Source: CAVVEQ01 sp963804865
Lineage (GTDB): Bacteria > Chloroflexota > Anaerolineae > Anaerolineales > Anaerolineaceae
DNA length: 64,000 bases
Reading direction: 5' to 3'
Assembly (NCBI GenBank): GCA_963804865.1
Contig: CAWDSH010000042.1
Span: 310,001-374,000, forward strand
Shown here: piece by piece, positions 1-9,549 of the stretch
Layout of the letters: each line of letters begins with the position of its first letter
Numbering within the stretch: position 1 is the stretch's first letter
Notes under the pieces: model-generated
What the model saw: the letters and a program-made list of their open reading frames with translations, nothing else
Databases searched by the model: none
What the model was told of the DNA's origin: nothing
Made by a program: the position numbers and the translations under genes

Positions 1-1276
1 CAAAAACCTGCTCGAAATCACGGCGGATGAGCGTGCGCACGCGCAGCGCCCGGTTGTAATATTGCTGGCTGTACTGGGCGGCGCTCACATACATACCCAT
101 CAGGATGCGCAGCTTGGGCTGCGGTCCGAAGCCCTCACTGCGTGATTTCCGATAGAGTGTTTTCAAGTCTGGTGTGGCTGCCTTTGTCCGGTAGCCGTAT
201 TTGACGCCATCGAAGCGGTGCAAATTGGATGCGGCTTCCACCCGGCTGATCACGAAATAGGTCGGGATGCCGTAACGCGTGTTGGGCATGGGGACTTCAT
301 CCACGATCTCAGCTCCCAGGTCTGCCAGGATTTTGGCAGCCTCCCTGACCGTCTTCTGTATTTCCACCGGCAGGGATTGTTCTTCGTATTCACCCGACGT
401 TGGATTCGGGTAGGTGATGCGGTAATAATCCGGCGAGAGTCCAATTCGCAGGCCCTTGACGCCCTTTTCAAGCTCAGCCAGGTAATCCTGGACCGGTACA
501 TTTGCCGCGGTCGCGTCATGGGGATCAGCGCCTGCGATCACCTTCAGCATCAGGGCGGCATCTTTCACCGTGCGCGCCACCGGGCCGGGGCAATCCAGTG
601 AAGATCCGAAAGCGATCAATCCATAGCGCGAGACCCTTCCATAAGTTGGCTTCATCCCGACCGTGCCGCAAAAAGCTGCCGGCTGGCGGATCGATCCCGC
701 GGTATCCGTTCCCAGGGAAAGGACAGCCTCTCCAGCAGCAACGGAAGCTGCGCTCCCGCCTGATGAGCCGCCTGGAACCCGGCTGGTATCCCAGGGATTA
801 CGCGGGCTGGGTTGAAATGCGGATGATTCGTTGGATGAACCGTAGGTGAATTCATCCAGGTTTACTTTGCCGATCATCAACGCGCCTGCTTTCAGCAGCC
901 TGTCTGCTGGTGTGGCGGAATAGGGTGCTGTGAAATTCGCCAGGATGCGGGAAGCGGCTGTGGATGGCGTGCCTTTCACGCAAAAGATATCCTTGATCGA
1001 GATTGGAACACCCGCCAGGATGCCGGGATCTTCACCTGCGGCGATTTTGCGATCCACTTCCCTTGCTTGAGCGCGTGCCATTTCCTCAGTGAGGGTGATA
1101 AAGGCATGCACGTGTTGCTTGTCCTCCGGGGTGATCTCACCTGCGTCCAGTTGTCCGCAGCGTCCTTCAACCTGGTTGATGCGCGTGTATGTGGAATCAA
1201 GTATCTCGCTGGCAGAGATTTTTCGCTGGCGCAATAATGCAACCAGCTCATGAGCGGAAAGGTCGCAGGGTTCCAT
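1..1276 (-). CDS. gatA: Asp/Glu-tRNA amidotransferase subunit A (3' end outside window)
   Basis: This is the amidase subunit of GatCAB, which amidates misacylated Glu-tRNA(Gln) or Asp-tRNA(Asn) in the cytoplasm. The frame reads from ATG at 1276 (MEPCDLSAHELVALL) and runs off the left edge, so about 425 of the usual ~480-490 residues are visible. The amidase signature is clear: the catalytic Lys lies in GVPISIKDIF near residue 85, the Gly/Ser-rich loop reads PGGSSGGSAASVAAG near 160, and the nucleophile Ser lies in GTDTAGSIRQPA. It starts one base after the gatC stop, so the two are co-transcribed and probably translationally coupled. No gatB is in view. Identification is secure. Confidence 0.95.
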   Translation of the reverse strand, partial: MEPCDLSAHELVALLRQRKISASEILDSTYTRINQVEGRCGQLDAGEITPEDKQHVHAFITLTEEMARAQAREVDRKIAAGEDPGILAGVPISIKDIFCVKGTPSTAASRILANFTAPYSATPADRLLKAGALMIGKVNLDEFTYGSSNESSAFQPSPRNPWDTSRVPGGSSGGSAASVAAGEAVLSLGTDTAGSIRQPAAFCGTVGMKPTYGRVSRYGLIAFGSSLDCPGPVARTVKDAALMLKVIAGADPHDATAANVPVQDYLAELEKGVKGLRIGLSPDYYRITYPNPTSGEYEEQSLPVEIQKTVREAAKILADLGAEIVDEVPMPNTRYGIPTYFVISRVEAASNLHRFDGVKYGYRTKAATPDLKTLYRKSRSEGFGPQPKLRILMGMYVSAAQYSQQYYNRALRVRTLIRRDFEQVF

Positions 1277-1277
1277 G

Positions 1278-1598
1278 TTATTCCAATGTCTGGTGGGGGA
1301 TATCGGGCACGATCACGTACCCGTCTTCGAATTGCGGGAACTGCCCGGTCAGGTCATCCCGGTCGGGGAAAGCATCGGTTTTATCCTCCCGTATGGGGGG
1401 ACAGTTCTGAGCAGGATAAGGTATCCCGTGACGGGCGGGGGGGATGTCGTCATCCAGCGGGATGGCGACCAGTTCATTGATCGATTTCAGCTGTTTATTC
1501 AGCTGATCTCGCAAATACTCGGCTTGAGAGGGTTCGAATTCAAAGGAAGCGAGTTCCACCAGATGGGCGAAACTCTCTGTGTCGATAGGATCACTCAT
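1278..1598 (-). CDS. gatC: Asp/Glu-tRNA amidotransferase subunit C
   Basis: A 106-residue GatC, the small subunit that stabilises GatA and bridges it to GatB. The N-terminal helices (residues 1-45, FAHLVELASFEFEPSQAEYLRDQL) match the family pattern of a short helical segment followed by an extended tail. The tail carries the usual Asp/Pro-rich stretch (IPLDDDIPPARHG) and ends in a FEDGYVIVPDI motif, close to the family's (F)xVPxV(L/I) end. The ATG is at 1598 and the stop lies one base before gatA, giving a gatC-gatA operon on the minus strand. The length is normal for the family. Confidence 0.9.
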   Translation of the reverse strand: MSDPIDTESFAHLVELASFEFEPSQAEYLRDQLNKQLKSINELVAIPLDDDIPPARHGIPYPAQNCPPIREDKTDAFPDRDDLTGQFPQFEDGYVIVPDIPHQTLE

Positions 1599-1614
1599 AT
1601 GTGAAAAACCACCT

Positions 1615-2043
1615 TTATGGAGTTGCGGTTGGTGCGTCCGTATAAGTCGGCAGCAGGGTATAGGTAGGTACGGGTGTTTCTGTCCGTGTATTTGTCGGTT
1701 TGGGTGTGTTGGTAATGGTGCGTGTATTGGTGGGTGTGGGTGTATTAGTTGGCGTCGAAGTAAAAGTTGCCAATACCCATCCGGTGGAAGTGGCGGGCAT
1801 GGTTTGGGTCGCAGCGATCACCGATGTACTCACCCCACCCATGGGTGTTGCGGTCCAGGTCGGGGGTAAAGACTTCAGGGTAGGCGTGTTTGAAGGCAGC
1901 ACGATCAAAGCCGGCATGGTGGGGGGAGGAAAAGGATTAAGAGAGGAATTGGGGTTCACGCCGATCTGGATGAAAACCACAACCAGAACCAGCAACGCTG
2001 CCAATCCAAGAACGGATAGAATATCCCAAATGGAAATCTTCAT
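1615..2043 (-). CDS. membrane-anchored Thr/Pro-rich protein
   Basis: A protein of about 142 residues with one N-terminal membrane helix (residues ~10-27, SVLGLAALLVLVVVFIQIG) followed by an extracellular tail that is almost entirely Thr, Pro, Asn and Ser, with TPTNT-type repeats from ~95 to the end. ATG at 2043 is preferred over the GTG directly before it because GGGAGG lies about five bases upstream of the ATG. No folded domain is recognisable. Tails like this occur as wall-spanning linkers in Chloroflexota surface proteins. It lies 16 bases upstream of gatC on the same strand and could share its transcript. Function is unknown. Confidence 0.6.
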   Translation of the reverse strand: MKISIWDILSVLGLAALLVLVVVFIQIGVNPNSSLNPFPPPTMPALIVLPSNTPTLKSLPPTWTATPMGGVSTSVIAATQTMPATSTGWVLATFTSTPTNTPTPTNTRTITNTPKPTNTRTETPVPTYTLLPTYTDAPTATP

Positions 2044-2198
2044 CACGCCCTCCCGGAAATCCTCTCAAAATTGCTTATTCTGTCAGTATATCCGACTTTT
2101 ATCAACTGTCAAGAACCCCCTTTTCTTGGTAGTTGCAAGCGTTGAAGGACGACATGCCTGAAAGGTTTTCAGAATATAATCATGCATATTGACCCATC

Positions 2199-4551
2199 AT
2201 GCCTAATCGAAAAGTAATTGCGGACTCATCTCCTGAATCTGAATCCTCGCCTTCTCTAAAGAAGTCCAGGGTTAATATTCATCTTACCCTTGCTCCCGGT
2301 ACAAACCTGGAAGTGTCTCTGGATGCGACGAATGAGCGCGGGGAACCCATCGAGAGCAAGGTTGTCAGATTTCATAATGATGAAATTCCCATTTCCACGG
2401 ATCAGGACACTCAAGAAACACTAATAAAAAAAGCAAAGGATGCAATCTCAAGCTGGAAAACCGCCGGAATGGCTGGCAATTTCCCTGGCATGGCTGAAAA
2501 GGACTTGGGAGCAGGTTACACACTCACTGGAATTTTGGTACGATACCAAGTCGTATTGGCTTTTCATTGGCGCATTATTGATCTACCTCTTGACCCGCTT
2601 GATCGCACTCGAATCATTCCCGATCTATTTTTTCACGGATGAAGCCGTACAGACTGTCCTGGCGCAGGATTTCATTCGCGATAGCTTCACAAATTATGAC
2701 CATGAGGTCTTCCCGACATATTTTGTGAACGGCAATCAGTACAACCTGGGAACGTCCGTTTATTTCCAGGTCATTCCCTTATTGATTTTTGGCAAGTCGA
2801 TTTTTGTAACCCGCGGCACATCCGTCCTGATAACCTTGTTGGCGGCTGTTTCCGTTGGTTTGATCATGAAGCGGATGGTAAAAAGCGATTTTCCCTGGTT
2901 GGCGATCCTGGTGCTTTCGATAACCCCTGCCTGGTTCCTGCATTCAAGAACCGCATTTGAGACAGCTCTTGCGGTTACTTTTTATGCGCTCTTCCTGTTT
3001 TGTTACCTGCAATACCGGCAGGGCTCTGTCCGTTTTCTTTATGCGGCTGTTGCAGCCGGGGCGTTGTGTTTCTATAGTTATAGCCCGGCGCAAATGGTGA
3101 TGGCAGTCTCAGCTATCCTCCTGCTTATATCCGATGCCAGGTACCATTGGCAGCAGCGTAAATACATCCTTCGTGCCTTTGGAATTGCAGTTCTGCTTGC
3201 GCTGCCGTATATCCGCTTTCTGATCGCGCATGGCAGCGAGAACATCAAGCATCTGCAGATACTCCAGTCCTACTGGCTGGCGGATCTCACGCCGCTGGAG
3301 AAACTACAGCGCTATCTCACCCAGTACATCCGCGGGCTGAATCCTGTCTACTGGTTCCTTCCCAATGAAGTTGATTTTTCCCGACACGTAATGGATGGGT
3401 ACGGTCACCTGCTGAAATACAGCCTGCCATTCTTCGGGATCGGATTGTTGGTGGCGATCCGGAATTTCCGCTCCTTTACACATCGCGCTCTGCTGATCGC
3501 GTTGTTGGCAGCGCCTTCTGGTGCTGCGCTGGTGGAATTGGGCATCACCCGTGCGCTGTTCATGGTTATCCCCGCATCATTGATCACTGCCCTGGGATTG
3601 GATGCCGTTTTGCGCTGGCTGATGAAAATCAGGATCTCGAAAGCGCTGTTGTCCGGCGTCGTTTTCGCTGGCTTGGCTGGTTTCAATTTCTATTTACTCA
3701 ATGATGCCGTGGTCAATGGACCGATGTGGTCAACGGATTATGGCTTGGGAGGGATGCAATACGGCGCGCGCCAACTCTATGCGGAAGTCGGCAATTATCT
3801 TACTGAAGATCCTACGGTTCACCTGGTAATTTCTCCTTCGTGGGCGAATGGCGCTGATGTGGTCGCCCGCTTCTTTTATGATGATCCGCAGCCTTTTCAA
3901 CTGGGCAGCATCGATGGTTATATGATAGAGAAGAAGGAGCTCAAGTCAAATACAGTCTTCATCATGACCCCTGATGAGCTTGCCAGGGTTATGCCCAGTC
4001 CCAAGTTCAAGGACATTCATTTGATTAAAACTCTCCCTTATCCCAACGGGGAGCCGGGTTTCTACTTCGTCACCCTGGATTATTCGGATGATATCGATTC
4101 CATCCTTGAAGCAGAAATCTCCGCGCGCTCAGTATTGAATGAAACCTCCCTGATTCTCTCCGACGGCACCCGAGTTCAGGCATTTATCTCCACCCTGGAT
4201 ATGGGATCCCCGGAAAACCTGGTAGATGCCAACCTGGAATCGGTGGCGCGAACGGCGCAAGCCAACCCGATGAAGATCCAGATCATTTTTCCGGAACCGC
4301 GCAGGATCTCTGGGGTCACGGTACGGGTGGGCGGCACACCCAGCGATGTCTCAGTGTATCCTTATGTGGTAGACGATGCAGACCCGTACTATTATTCGAT
4401 GATCAAGGATGAAACCCCTGATCCACGAAATGTGAATGTGGTATTTGATGAGCCATTGGAGGTTGTGCGCGTGGATATCGAGGTGAAGAGTATCCGCGAT
4501 GGCGAACCGGCGCATGTGCACGTCTGGGAGATTCAGTTCAACCAACCATGA
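2199..4551 (+). CDS. GT39-type membrane glycosyltransferase with C-terminal discoidin-like domain (frame break near 2426)
   Basis: The long frame (2440-4551) encodes a multi-span glycosyltransferase of the dolichyl-phosphate-mannose / ArnT fold. An early extracytoplasmic loop holds the acidic pair (FFTDEAVQTVL) typical of the catalytic Asp/Glu site, followed by roughly ten hydrophobic helices to residue ~440. A soluble C-terminal part (last ~150 residues) looks like an F5/8-type sugar-binding sandwich. A second frame from ATG 2199 supplies an 80-residue soluble N-terminus ending at the A7 run 2426-2432; removing one A joins both into 783 residues. A -10-like TATAAT (2175-2180) sits just before ATG 2199. 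It probably uses a polyprenyl-phosphate sugar, as made by the Dpm1-like enzyme at 21.8 kb (inference). Confidence 0.72.
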
Positions 4552-4991
4552 TACCTGGAATAGAAGCGCCCGCGAATAACCGGAAAAGACCTGCGACTTT
4601 AAAACTCCTTTGTGCTGCGGTGTTGGTTTTTTCGATCATCAGTACTTTGCGGTTTGTGTCTGCAATATCCAATTGGACCTTTTTGCAGCAGGTCGGGCCT
4701 GATGTCCTTCCCCTCTACCAGGCGATCCGGGGATTAACATGGGCGGTGGTGGGATTTTCCAGCTTGATCGGTCTTTGGTATCATAAATTATGGGCTTACT
4801 GGCTGACGTTACTGGGTACCCTGCTTTGTGCATTCTGGTATTGGTTTGACCGGTTATTCCTGGCGGGGTCCGGCAGCGCCAATAACAACTGGTTGTTTGC
4901 TTTAGTGATTACATTATTAGTCCTGGCCATATTCTTAAGCCTGATCTTCCTTGTCAGGGAGGATGTTTATAAAGGAAAGGTTGCGCTCTGA
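4548..4991 (+). CDS. four-helix membrane protein, unknown function
   Basis: A 147-residue integral membrane protein with four hydrophobic segments: about residues 20-40 (LLCAAVLVFSIISTLRFV), 62-82, 84-103 and 115-138. Its ATG overlaps the stop of the glycosyltransferase gene (ATGA, 4548-4551), so it is translationally coupled to it and may be an accessory subunit or have a related envelope role. There are no conserved catalytic motifs. It ends with a basic tail and precedes the CYTH gene by one base. I do not recognise the family beyond small Chloroflexota membrane proteins. Confidence 0.65.
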   Translation: MIPGIEAPANNRKRPATLKLLCAAVLVFSIISTLRFVSAISNWTFLQQVGPDVLPLYQAIRGLTWAVVGFSSLIGLWYHKLWAYWLTLLGTLLCAFWYWFDRLFLAGSGSANNNWLFALVITLLVLAIFLSLIFLVREDVYKGKVAL

Positions 4992-4992
4992 A

Positions 4993-5601
4993 ATGAAATT
5001 CGAAGAGATGGAGGTCAAATTCTTACTGCGTGATCCATCTGCTTTCGAATCACGCCTTAGGGATCTTGGGGCGATTCTTGTGCATGCCCGGGTGCTTGAA
5101 ACGAACTTGCGTTTCGATCGACCGGATCGGCTGTTGACCAATACCCACCAGGTGCTCCGCTTGCGCCAGGATGAAAAAGTCAGGCTCACCTACAAGGGAG
5201 CTGCGCGCATGGATCAGCCGGTCAGTGTCCGCGAAGAGATTGAATTTGAAGTCAGTGATTTTGAAGCCGCCAGACATTTCCTGCTTGCCCTGGGCTATGA
5301 AATCAGCATCGCATATGAAAAATACCGGACGACTTACGAATACCAGGGAGCAGAAATCGTCATCGACGAATTACCCATGGGGCATTTTACTGAGATCGAA
5401 GTCGAGGACGTTGAAACCATCCATACCCTCTCGCAGACCTTGGGTTTGAAATGGGAAAACCGCATCCTGGAAAGCTACCTGGCGTTATTCCAGCGTTTCA
5501 ACCAGAAGCATCAATTGAATTTAACCAATCTCTGTTTTCAGGAATTCGAAGGTTTGAGGATATCCGCGGAAGATCTGGATACCGTTTACGCTGATGAATG
5601 A
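4993..5601 (+). CDS. CYTH-domain protein (class IV adenylate cyclase / triphosphatase family)
   Basis: About 202 residues, starting at ATG 4993 (MKFEEMEVKFLL). The N-terminal ExExK signature of CYTH enzymes is present as EMEVK at residues 5-9. It is followed by alternating charged strands typical of the triphosphate tunnel (VLRLRQDEKVRLTYKG; EEIEFEVSD; KYRTTYEYQGAEIVIDELP; FTEIEVED). The fold binds triphosphorylated substrates with divalent metal. Members act as CyaB-type adenylate cyclases, thiamine triphosphatases or inorganic triphosphatases, and the sequence alone does not separate these. An upstream in-frame ATG (4951) would overlap the preceding gene by 41 bases and is less likely. Cytoplasmic. 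Confidence 0.8.
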   Translation: MKFEEMEVKFLLRDPSAFESRLRDLGAILVHARVLETNLRFDRPDRLLTNTHQVLRLRQDEKVRLTYKGAARMDQPVSVREEIEFEVSDFEAARHFLLALGYEISIAYEKYRTTYEYQGAEIVIDELPMGHFTEIEVEDVETIHTLSQTLGLKWENRILESYLALFQRFNQKHQLNLTNLCFQEFEGLRISAEDLDTVYADE

Positions 5602-5676
5602 CCCATACGGATGCAAATCCGATTGAATTCAGCGAATGCTTCCTGATTTTATCTCAAATGATTTTCTGATATTTCC

Positions 5677-5705
5677 TTGTTATAACTATATATTGAGAAT
5701 ATAAT
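5677..5705 (+). promoter_or_regulatory. sigma-70-type promoter for the FmdB gene
   Basis: TTGTTA (5677-5682) and TATAAT (5700-5705) are separated by 17 bases, in the gap between the CYTH gene and the FmdB gene whose ATG is at 5737. The predicted start near 5712 gives a leader of about 25 bases. Confidence 0.6.
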
Positions 5706-5736
5706 CGTAAGGTTGTTAAAGGAATAAGGGATCAGT

Positions 5737-6069
5737 ATGCCATTGTATACATATCACTGCGCGAATTGCGGGATTGAATTCGACAAGCAGCAAAAATTCT
5801 CAGATCAAGCACTCACCCGCTGCCCGGAATGCGGGAAGAAATCCTTGCATAAGGTCTATTCGCCTGTTGGGATTGTATTCAAGGGTGCTGGTTTCTATGC
5901 CACGGACCATCGTTCTCCTTCTGGCATGGCGCACACACCAAAATCCGAAGAAAAGAATGACACAGCCAAACCGGGTAATGAATCACCCAAATCAGAGAAA
6001 TCTACGGAAACCAAGACCGCAGCTGAGTCCGCCCCGGTAAAAGAGACGACATCCTCAGGGAAAACCTAG
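5737..6069 (+). CDS. FmdB-family zinc-ribbon protein
   Basis: A 110-residue protein of the FmdB putative regulatory family. The N-terminal ~45 residues form a zinc ribbon: MPLYTYHCANCGIEF gives the first CxxC, and RCPECGKKSLHKVYSP gives the second, with the usual aromatic start and the VGIVFKGAGFYATD segment after it. The rest is a hydrophilic Lys/Glu/Ser/Thr-rich tail of low complexity. It has its own promoter upstream. FmdB was named from methanogen formylmethanofuran operons, but bacterial copies have no settled function. A second FmdB-like gene lies at 50.9 kb in this window. Confidence 0.85.
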   Translation: MPLYTYHCANCGIEFDKQQKFSDQALTRCPECGKKSLHKVYSPVGIVFKGAGFYATDHRSPSGMAHTPKSEEKNDTAKPGNESPKSEKSTETKTAAESAPVKETTSSGKT

Positions 6070-6150
6070 TCCTTTGATGATTTCAATCGTTTGAAATTTG
6101 AATTGACGATAATCCGGGACAACCCGGATTTCTTATTGTGGGAGGTTATG

Positions 6151-7492
6151 ATGACTGAAGTAGATGCAGATCTTCTCAAAGAACCAATCCCATTGCGTGA
6201 TGGATTGATCCTCCGCCGCAGCAATATCGATGACACTGATCAACTGGCTGAATTCAACGGTCGCATCCATGGCGAAAATGAAGCTGACTTGAAGCGGGTC
6301 GCTTCCTGGACAAAAGACCTGATGAGCGGTTCGCATCCCACTCACCACCCGGATGATTTCACCGTGGTGGAGGAAAAAGCCACGGGGAAAATTTTATCTG
6401 CCATGAATCTCATATCCCAGGTCTGGAGTTACGATGGTATTGCTTTTGGCGTCGGGCGGCCAGAGCTGGTGGGTACCGATCCGGCGTTCCGCAATCGCGG
6501 ACTGGTCCGCAGGCAATTCGAGATTATCCACGAATGGAGCCGCTCGCGTGGAGAGCTGCTGCAGGCCATCACTGGCATCCCGTATTATTACCGGCAGTTT
6601 GGTTATGAGATGGCGGTTGAATTATCCGGCCGCAGGGTTGGGTATGAATCCAACCTGCCTGTCCTTAAAGAGAATGAAAAAGAGAATTTTATTGTCCGCC
6701 CCGCCAATCCTGCTGATCTCAATGGGATCATGCGGATATACGATGAAAGCGCTGCGGGTGTTCGGCTGCATTGCCTGCGGGATGCGGCGGAGTGGCGTTA
6801 TGAGCTGGATGGTCGCCGGGAAGATGACGTCAATCGCTCGGTGATTCAAGTGATCGATAGTAAAAATGGTGAAATGGCGGGGTATTTACTCCATCCCCCC
6901 TATCTCTGGAACGATAGTATGAACCTGACAGGAATCGAGCTGGCGGGTGGCACTTCATGGCAGGCTGTGATCCCGGACGTTCTCCGCTTTCTCTGGACAA
7001 CAGGGGCAGACTTACGCAAAGGTTGAAGGGAAAACCTGCTGTGCATTTGGACTGCAGCTCGGCAGCGACCATCCGGCTTACCAGGTTGCCCTGGAAAGGC
7101 TGCCCACTTACAAGGATCCATACGCATGGTATGTGAGGGTCGCTGACCTGCCCGGCTTTTTACGCAAAATCACCCCCGCCTTGGAATCGCATTTACGGGA
7201 GTCAAATTGCAGCGGGTTCGATGGTGTCGTCAAACTCGGATTCTACACTTCGGAGATCGATCTTACTTTTCAAAAGGGAAAGCTGCTCAAGATCGAGGAA
7301 TCCAGGCTTGAACATTGGGATAAGGTGGATGCTGCCTTCCCTGAATTCACCTTTCTCCAGCTGCTGTTTGGCTATCGCAGCCGCGAAGAATTGGAATACG
7401 CATTCCCCGATTGCTGGGTCAACCCGGATTTTCGCCCGCTCATCGATGCCCTGTTTACCAGGAAGATCTCGCACATCTGGCCGATCCATTGA
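6151..7492 (+). CDS. Eis-like GNAT N-acetyltransferase (frame break at 7003-7006)
   Basis: Residues ~20-150 form a GNAT acetyl-CoA fold with the motif-A region LVGTDPAFRNRGLVRRQF, where the pyrophosphate-binding loop R/Q-x-x-G-x-G/A appears as RNRGLV. A second GNAT-like half and an SCP2-like C-terminal domain follow, as in Eis-type enzymes. The first frame ends early at 7026; the C-terminal ~155 residues continue in the next frame to 7492 (QTYAKVEGKTCCAFGLQL). Removing one G from GGGG at 7003-7006 gives one 446-residue protein, a normal Eis-family length. ATG 6151 follows GGAGG by five bases; an in-frame ATG at 6148 is the alternative. Substrate unknown. Confidence 0.75.
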
Positions 7493-7660
7493 TCGGGAGA
7501 TCTTGATTTGGTTTTTGGATCCAAATAATTGTTACAGGGATCGAATAACCGCTTGAGGGATGAAATTGCATTGAATTTCATAAAATTTAGAAAATTCATG
7601 TAAAAACCTATCCCCAGCCTTCAAAAACTATCAAATGCTCGCAGGAATGGGGTATGATTA

Positions 7661-7689
7661 TTGATTATTTACCCCCAGTTCTGTAGAAT
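7661..7689 (+). promoter_or_regulatory. sigma-70-type promoter
   Basis: TTGATT (7661-7666) and TAGAAT (7684-7689) are spaced 17 bases apart, about 27 bases upstream of the small ORF at 7716. It probably drives the small membrane protein and the DUF4173 gene. Confidence 0.55.
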
Positions 7690-7715
7690 GACGATATCTT
7701 CCGGAAGAGGATTGT

Positions 7716-7856
7716 ATGGCCAAGCAAAAAACTCAAAAAGGTAAACCGGTGCTTTCAAGGGAACAACGAAAAATCCGGACTTACCAGATCATCATGGCGA
7801 TCATTGGTGTGGTTATCATTCTCTCGATGATCATAGCAGCGGTCACCAGCTACTAA
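7716..7856 (+). CDS. small single-span membrane protein
   Basis: A 46-residue ORF: a basic, Gln/Lys-rich N-terminus (MAKQKTQKGKPVLSREQRK) followed by one membrane helix (IIMAIIGVVIILSMIIAAV) and a short TSY tail. It starts 27 bases after a good promoter and ends at 7856, with its stop codon embedded in the AAGGAG ribosome site of the next gene (ATG 7866), so the two form an operon. Its layout resembles the 71-residue protein at 61955 (basic tail, then one helix at the C-terminus). Function unknown. Confidence 0.65.
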   Translation: MAKQKTQKGKPVLSREQRKIRTYQIIMAIIGVVIILSMIIAAVTSY

Positions 7857-7865
7857 GGAGAAAAA

Positions 7866-9437
7866 ATGCCTCGTAAAACCGGGTTGTTCTGGCTGGCGGC
7901 TTTGGCCGCCGGTTGGGCAGCTGATTTGCTCTTCTGGGGAAAAACCCCGGGGATATCGTTTGTAATTTGGATCGCTCTGATCCTCGTTCTTGGGATCACT
8001 CTCGGCTGGCAGGAAGGTGTCAAGCCGGCCCGCAGGAACCTCATTCCTATCCTGGCAGTTTTGGGGATGGCGTTGGTGACATTCATCCGCCGTGAGCCCT
8101 TCACTGCCATCATCGGGCTGTTGCTTTCCTTCCTGGCGCTGTTTGTACTCGCTTTTTCCTACCGGGAAGGCCACTGGGTCTGGTACCGCGTGCGGGATCA
8201 CCTGTTTGCGGGCCTAAGGTTGATCGGTTCCATGTTCGTTGGAGCTCTATCATTGCGTCGTAAGCCGCTTGAGAATGGCAAGGATCAGGCGGTAAAGAAA
8301 CCTTCCCGCCATATCTGGTCGATACTTTTGGGATTGCTGCTGGCTCTGCCCATTGTTGGGGTGCTGGCCTCGCTGCTTTCTTCAGCCGATCCCATTTTTG
8401 GCGAGCGCTTGGCTGACTTCCTTGAAATTTTCAATATTGAAAAGCTGCCGGAGTATATTTTTCGTCTATGCTACATTCTGATCCTGGCGTACTTCATTGC
8501 TGGCAGTCTTGTGCATGCGTTCTATAACAAGTATGAGGAGAAGCCCGACCTCAGCCAGGATTATTTCAAGCCATTCCTTGGATGGATTGAAGCCCTGGTC
8601 ATCCTGATCGCAGTCGACCTGCTCTTCGCTGCCTTTGTGATCATCCAGTTCCAGTACTTTTTTGGTGGTGGAGTCAATATCACTGCCGAGGGATTTACCT
8701 ATGCCGAGTATGCGCGGCGGGGATTTTTCGAGCTGGTGGGCGTAGCTGTGCTCAGCCTGCTCCTCTACCTGGGATTGGGTGCCATCACCCGGCGGGAGGA
8801 AAAGGTCCATCGCCAGTTGTTCACCGGATTAGCGATCCTTTTATTTGCACTGGTGCTGGTGATGCTGGTTTCCTCCTGGATGCGCCTTTCGATGTATGAG
8901 GCTGCTTACGGGTTCTCCCGCCTGCGCACCTATACCCATGTGTTCATCCCCTGGCTCGCTGCCCTTCTGGTAGCCACGGCGACCCTGGAGATCATCCGCA
9001 AGCAGCACCGTTTTGCACTGGTCCTGCTGACGGTGATATTCGGATTTGGCATCTCGCTGGCGATCCTGAACGTGGATACGTTCATTGTCGATCAAAATGT
9101 CCGCCGGGCGCAGCGCGGTGAACAATTCGATGCGACTTATCTTCTCTCTCTTTCCCAGGATGCGGTTCCGGCCATGTTTGATGCCTACCATCAAGCCGAT
9201 TTGTCCAGCAAGGACCACAACGCCCTGGGCGGCATGCTCGCTTGTATGGAAAAAGATTACCTGCCCGCAGAAAAAACGCCCTGGCAGTCATTTCATCTTT
9301 CAACGGATCGGGCGGAACGACTTTTTGAGCAAAATGGCAGCGAACTGGACGCATACCCAATGAAAAATGATGATTGGGGTTGGGAAGTTCAGATTGACGG
9401 CGAATTCGTGCCGTGCTACCCGCTCTATATGGATTAG
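7866..9437 (+). CDS. DUF4173 membrane protein
   Basis: A 523-residue polytopic membrane protein with about twelve hydrophobic segments, matching the DUF4173 architecture: helices through residue ~400 and then a soluble C-terminal region (~415-523). The segment between the last helix (ILNVDTFIVDQNVRRAQRGEQFDATYLLSLSQDAVPA) and the tail is characteristic: an asparagine-rich loop, then a helix-rich soluble domain with a conserved DA(A/V)PA-like turn. The start ATG at 7866 follows AAGGAG by about six bases. Family function is unknown; homologues occur in Chloroflexota and Firmicutes. It is followed by a strong terminator. Confidence 0.8.
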   Translation: MPRKTGLFWLAALAAGWAADLLFWGKTPGISFVIWIALILVLGITLGWQEGVKPARRNLIPILAVLGMALVTFIRREPFTAIIGLLLSFLALFVLAFSYREGHWVWYRVRDHLFAGLRLIGSMFVGALSLRRKPLENGKDQAVKKPSRHIWSILLGLLLALPIVGVLASLLSSADPIFGERLADFLEIFNIEKLPEYIFRLCYILILAYFIAGSLVHAFYNKYEEKPDLSQDYFKPFLGWIEALVILIAVDLLFAAFVIIQFQYFFGGGVNITAEGFTYAEYARRGFFELVGVAVLSLLLYLGLGAITRREEKVHRQLFTGLAILLFALVLVMLVSSWMRLSMYEAAYGFSRLRTYTHVFIPWLAALLVATATLEIIRKQHRFALVLLTVIFGFGISLAILNVDTFIVDQNVRRAQRGEQFDATYLLSLSQDAVPAMFDAYHQADLSSKDHNALGGMLACMEKDYLPAEKTPWQSFHLSTDRAERLFEQNGSELDAYPMKNDDWGWEVQIDGEFVPCYPLYMD

Positions 9438-9440
9438 GAG

Positions 9441-9474
9441 AAAAAGTCCCAAGGCAGCCGCTTTGGGACTTTTT
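9441..9474 (+). terminator. intrinsic terminator after DUF4173 gene
   Basis: A 12-base perfect inverted repeat, AAAAAGTCCCAA (9441-9452) and TTGGGACTTTTT (9463-9474), with a 10-base loop and flanking A and T runs, directly behind the stop at 9437. Confidence 0.85.
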
Positions 9475-9549
9475 GATTCCTTATCCCCATTTCAGAATAT
9501 CGATCTACATAAAAAAATCACATTTTGCTTGCATGGTAGAATTTAACGC

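Noticed and set aside
1690..1770. GT-rich tandem-looking DNA repeat
   Set aside because: It is the reverse strand of Thr/Pro/Asn codons in a linker of the minus-strand gene, not an independent repeat.
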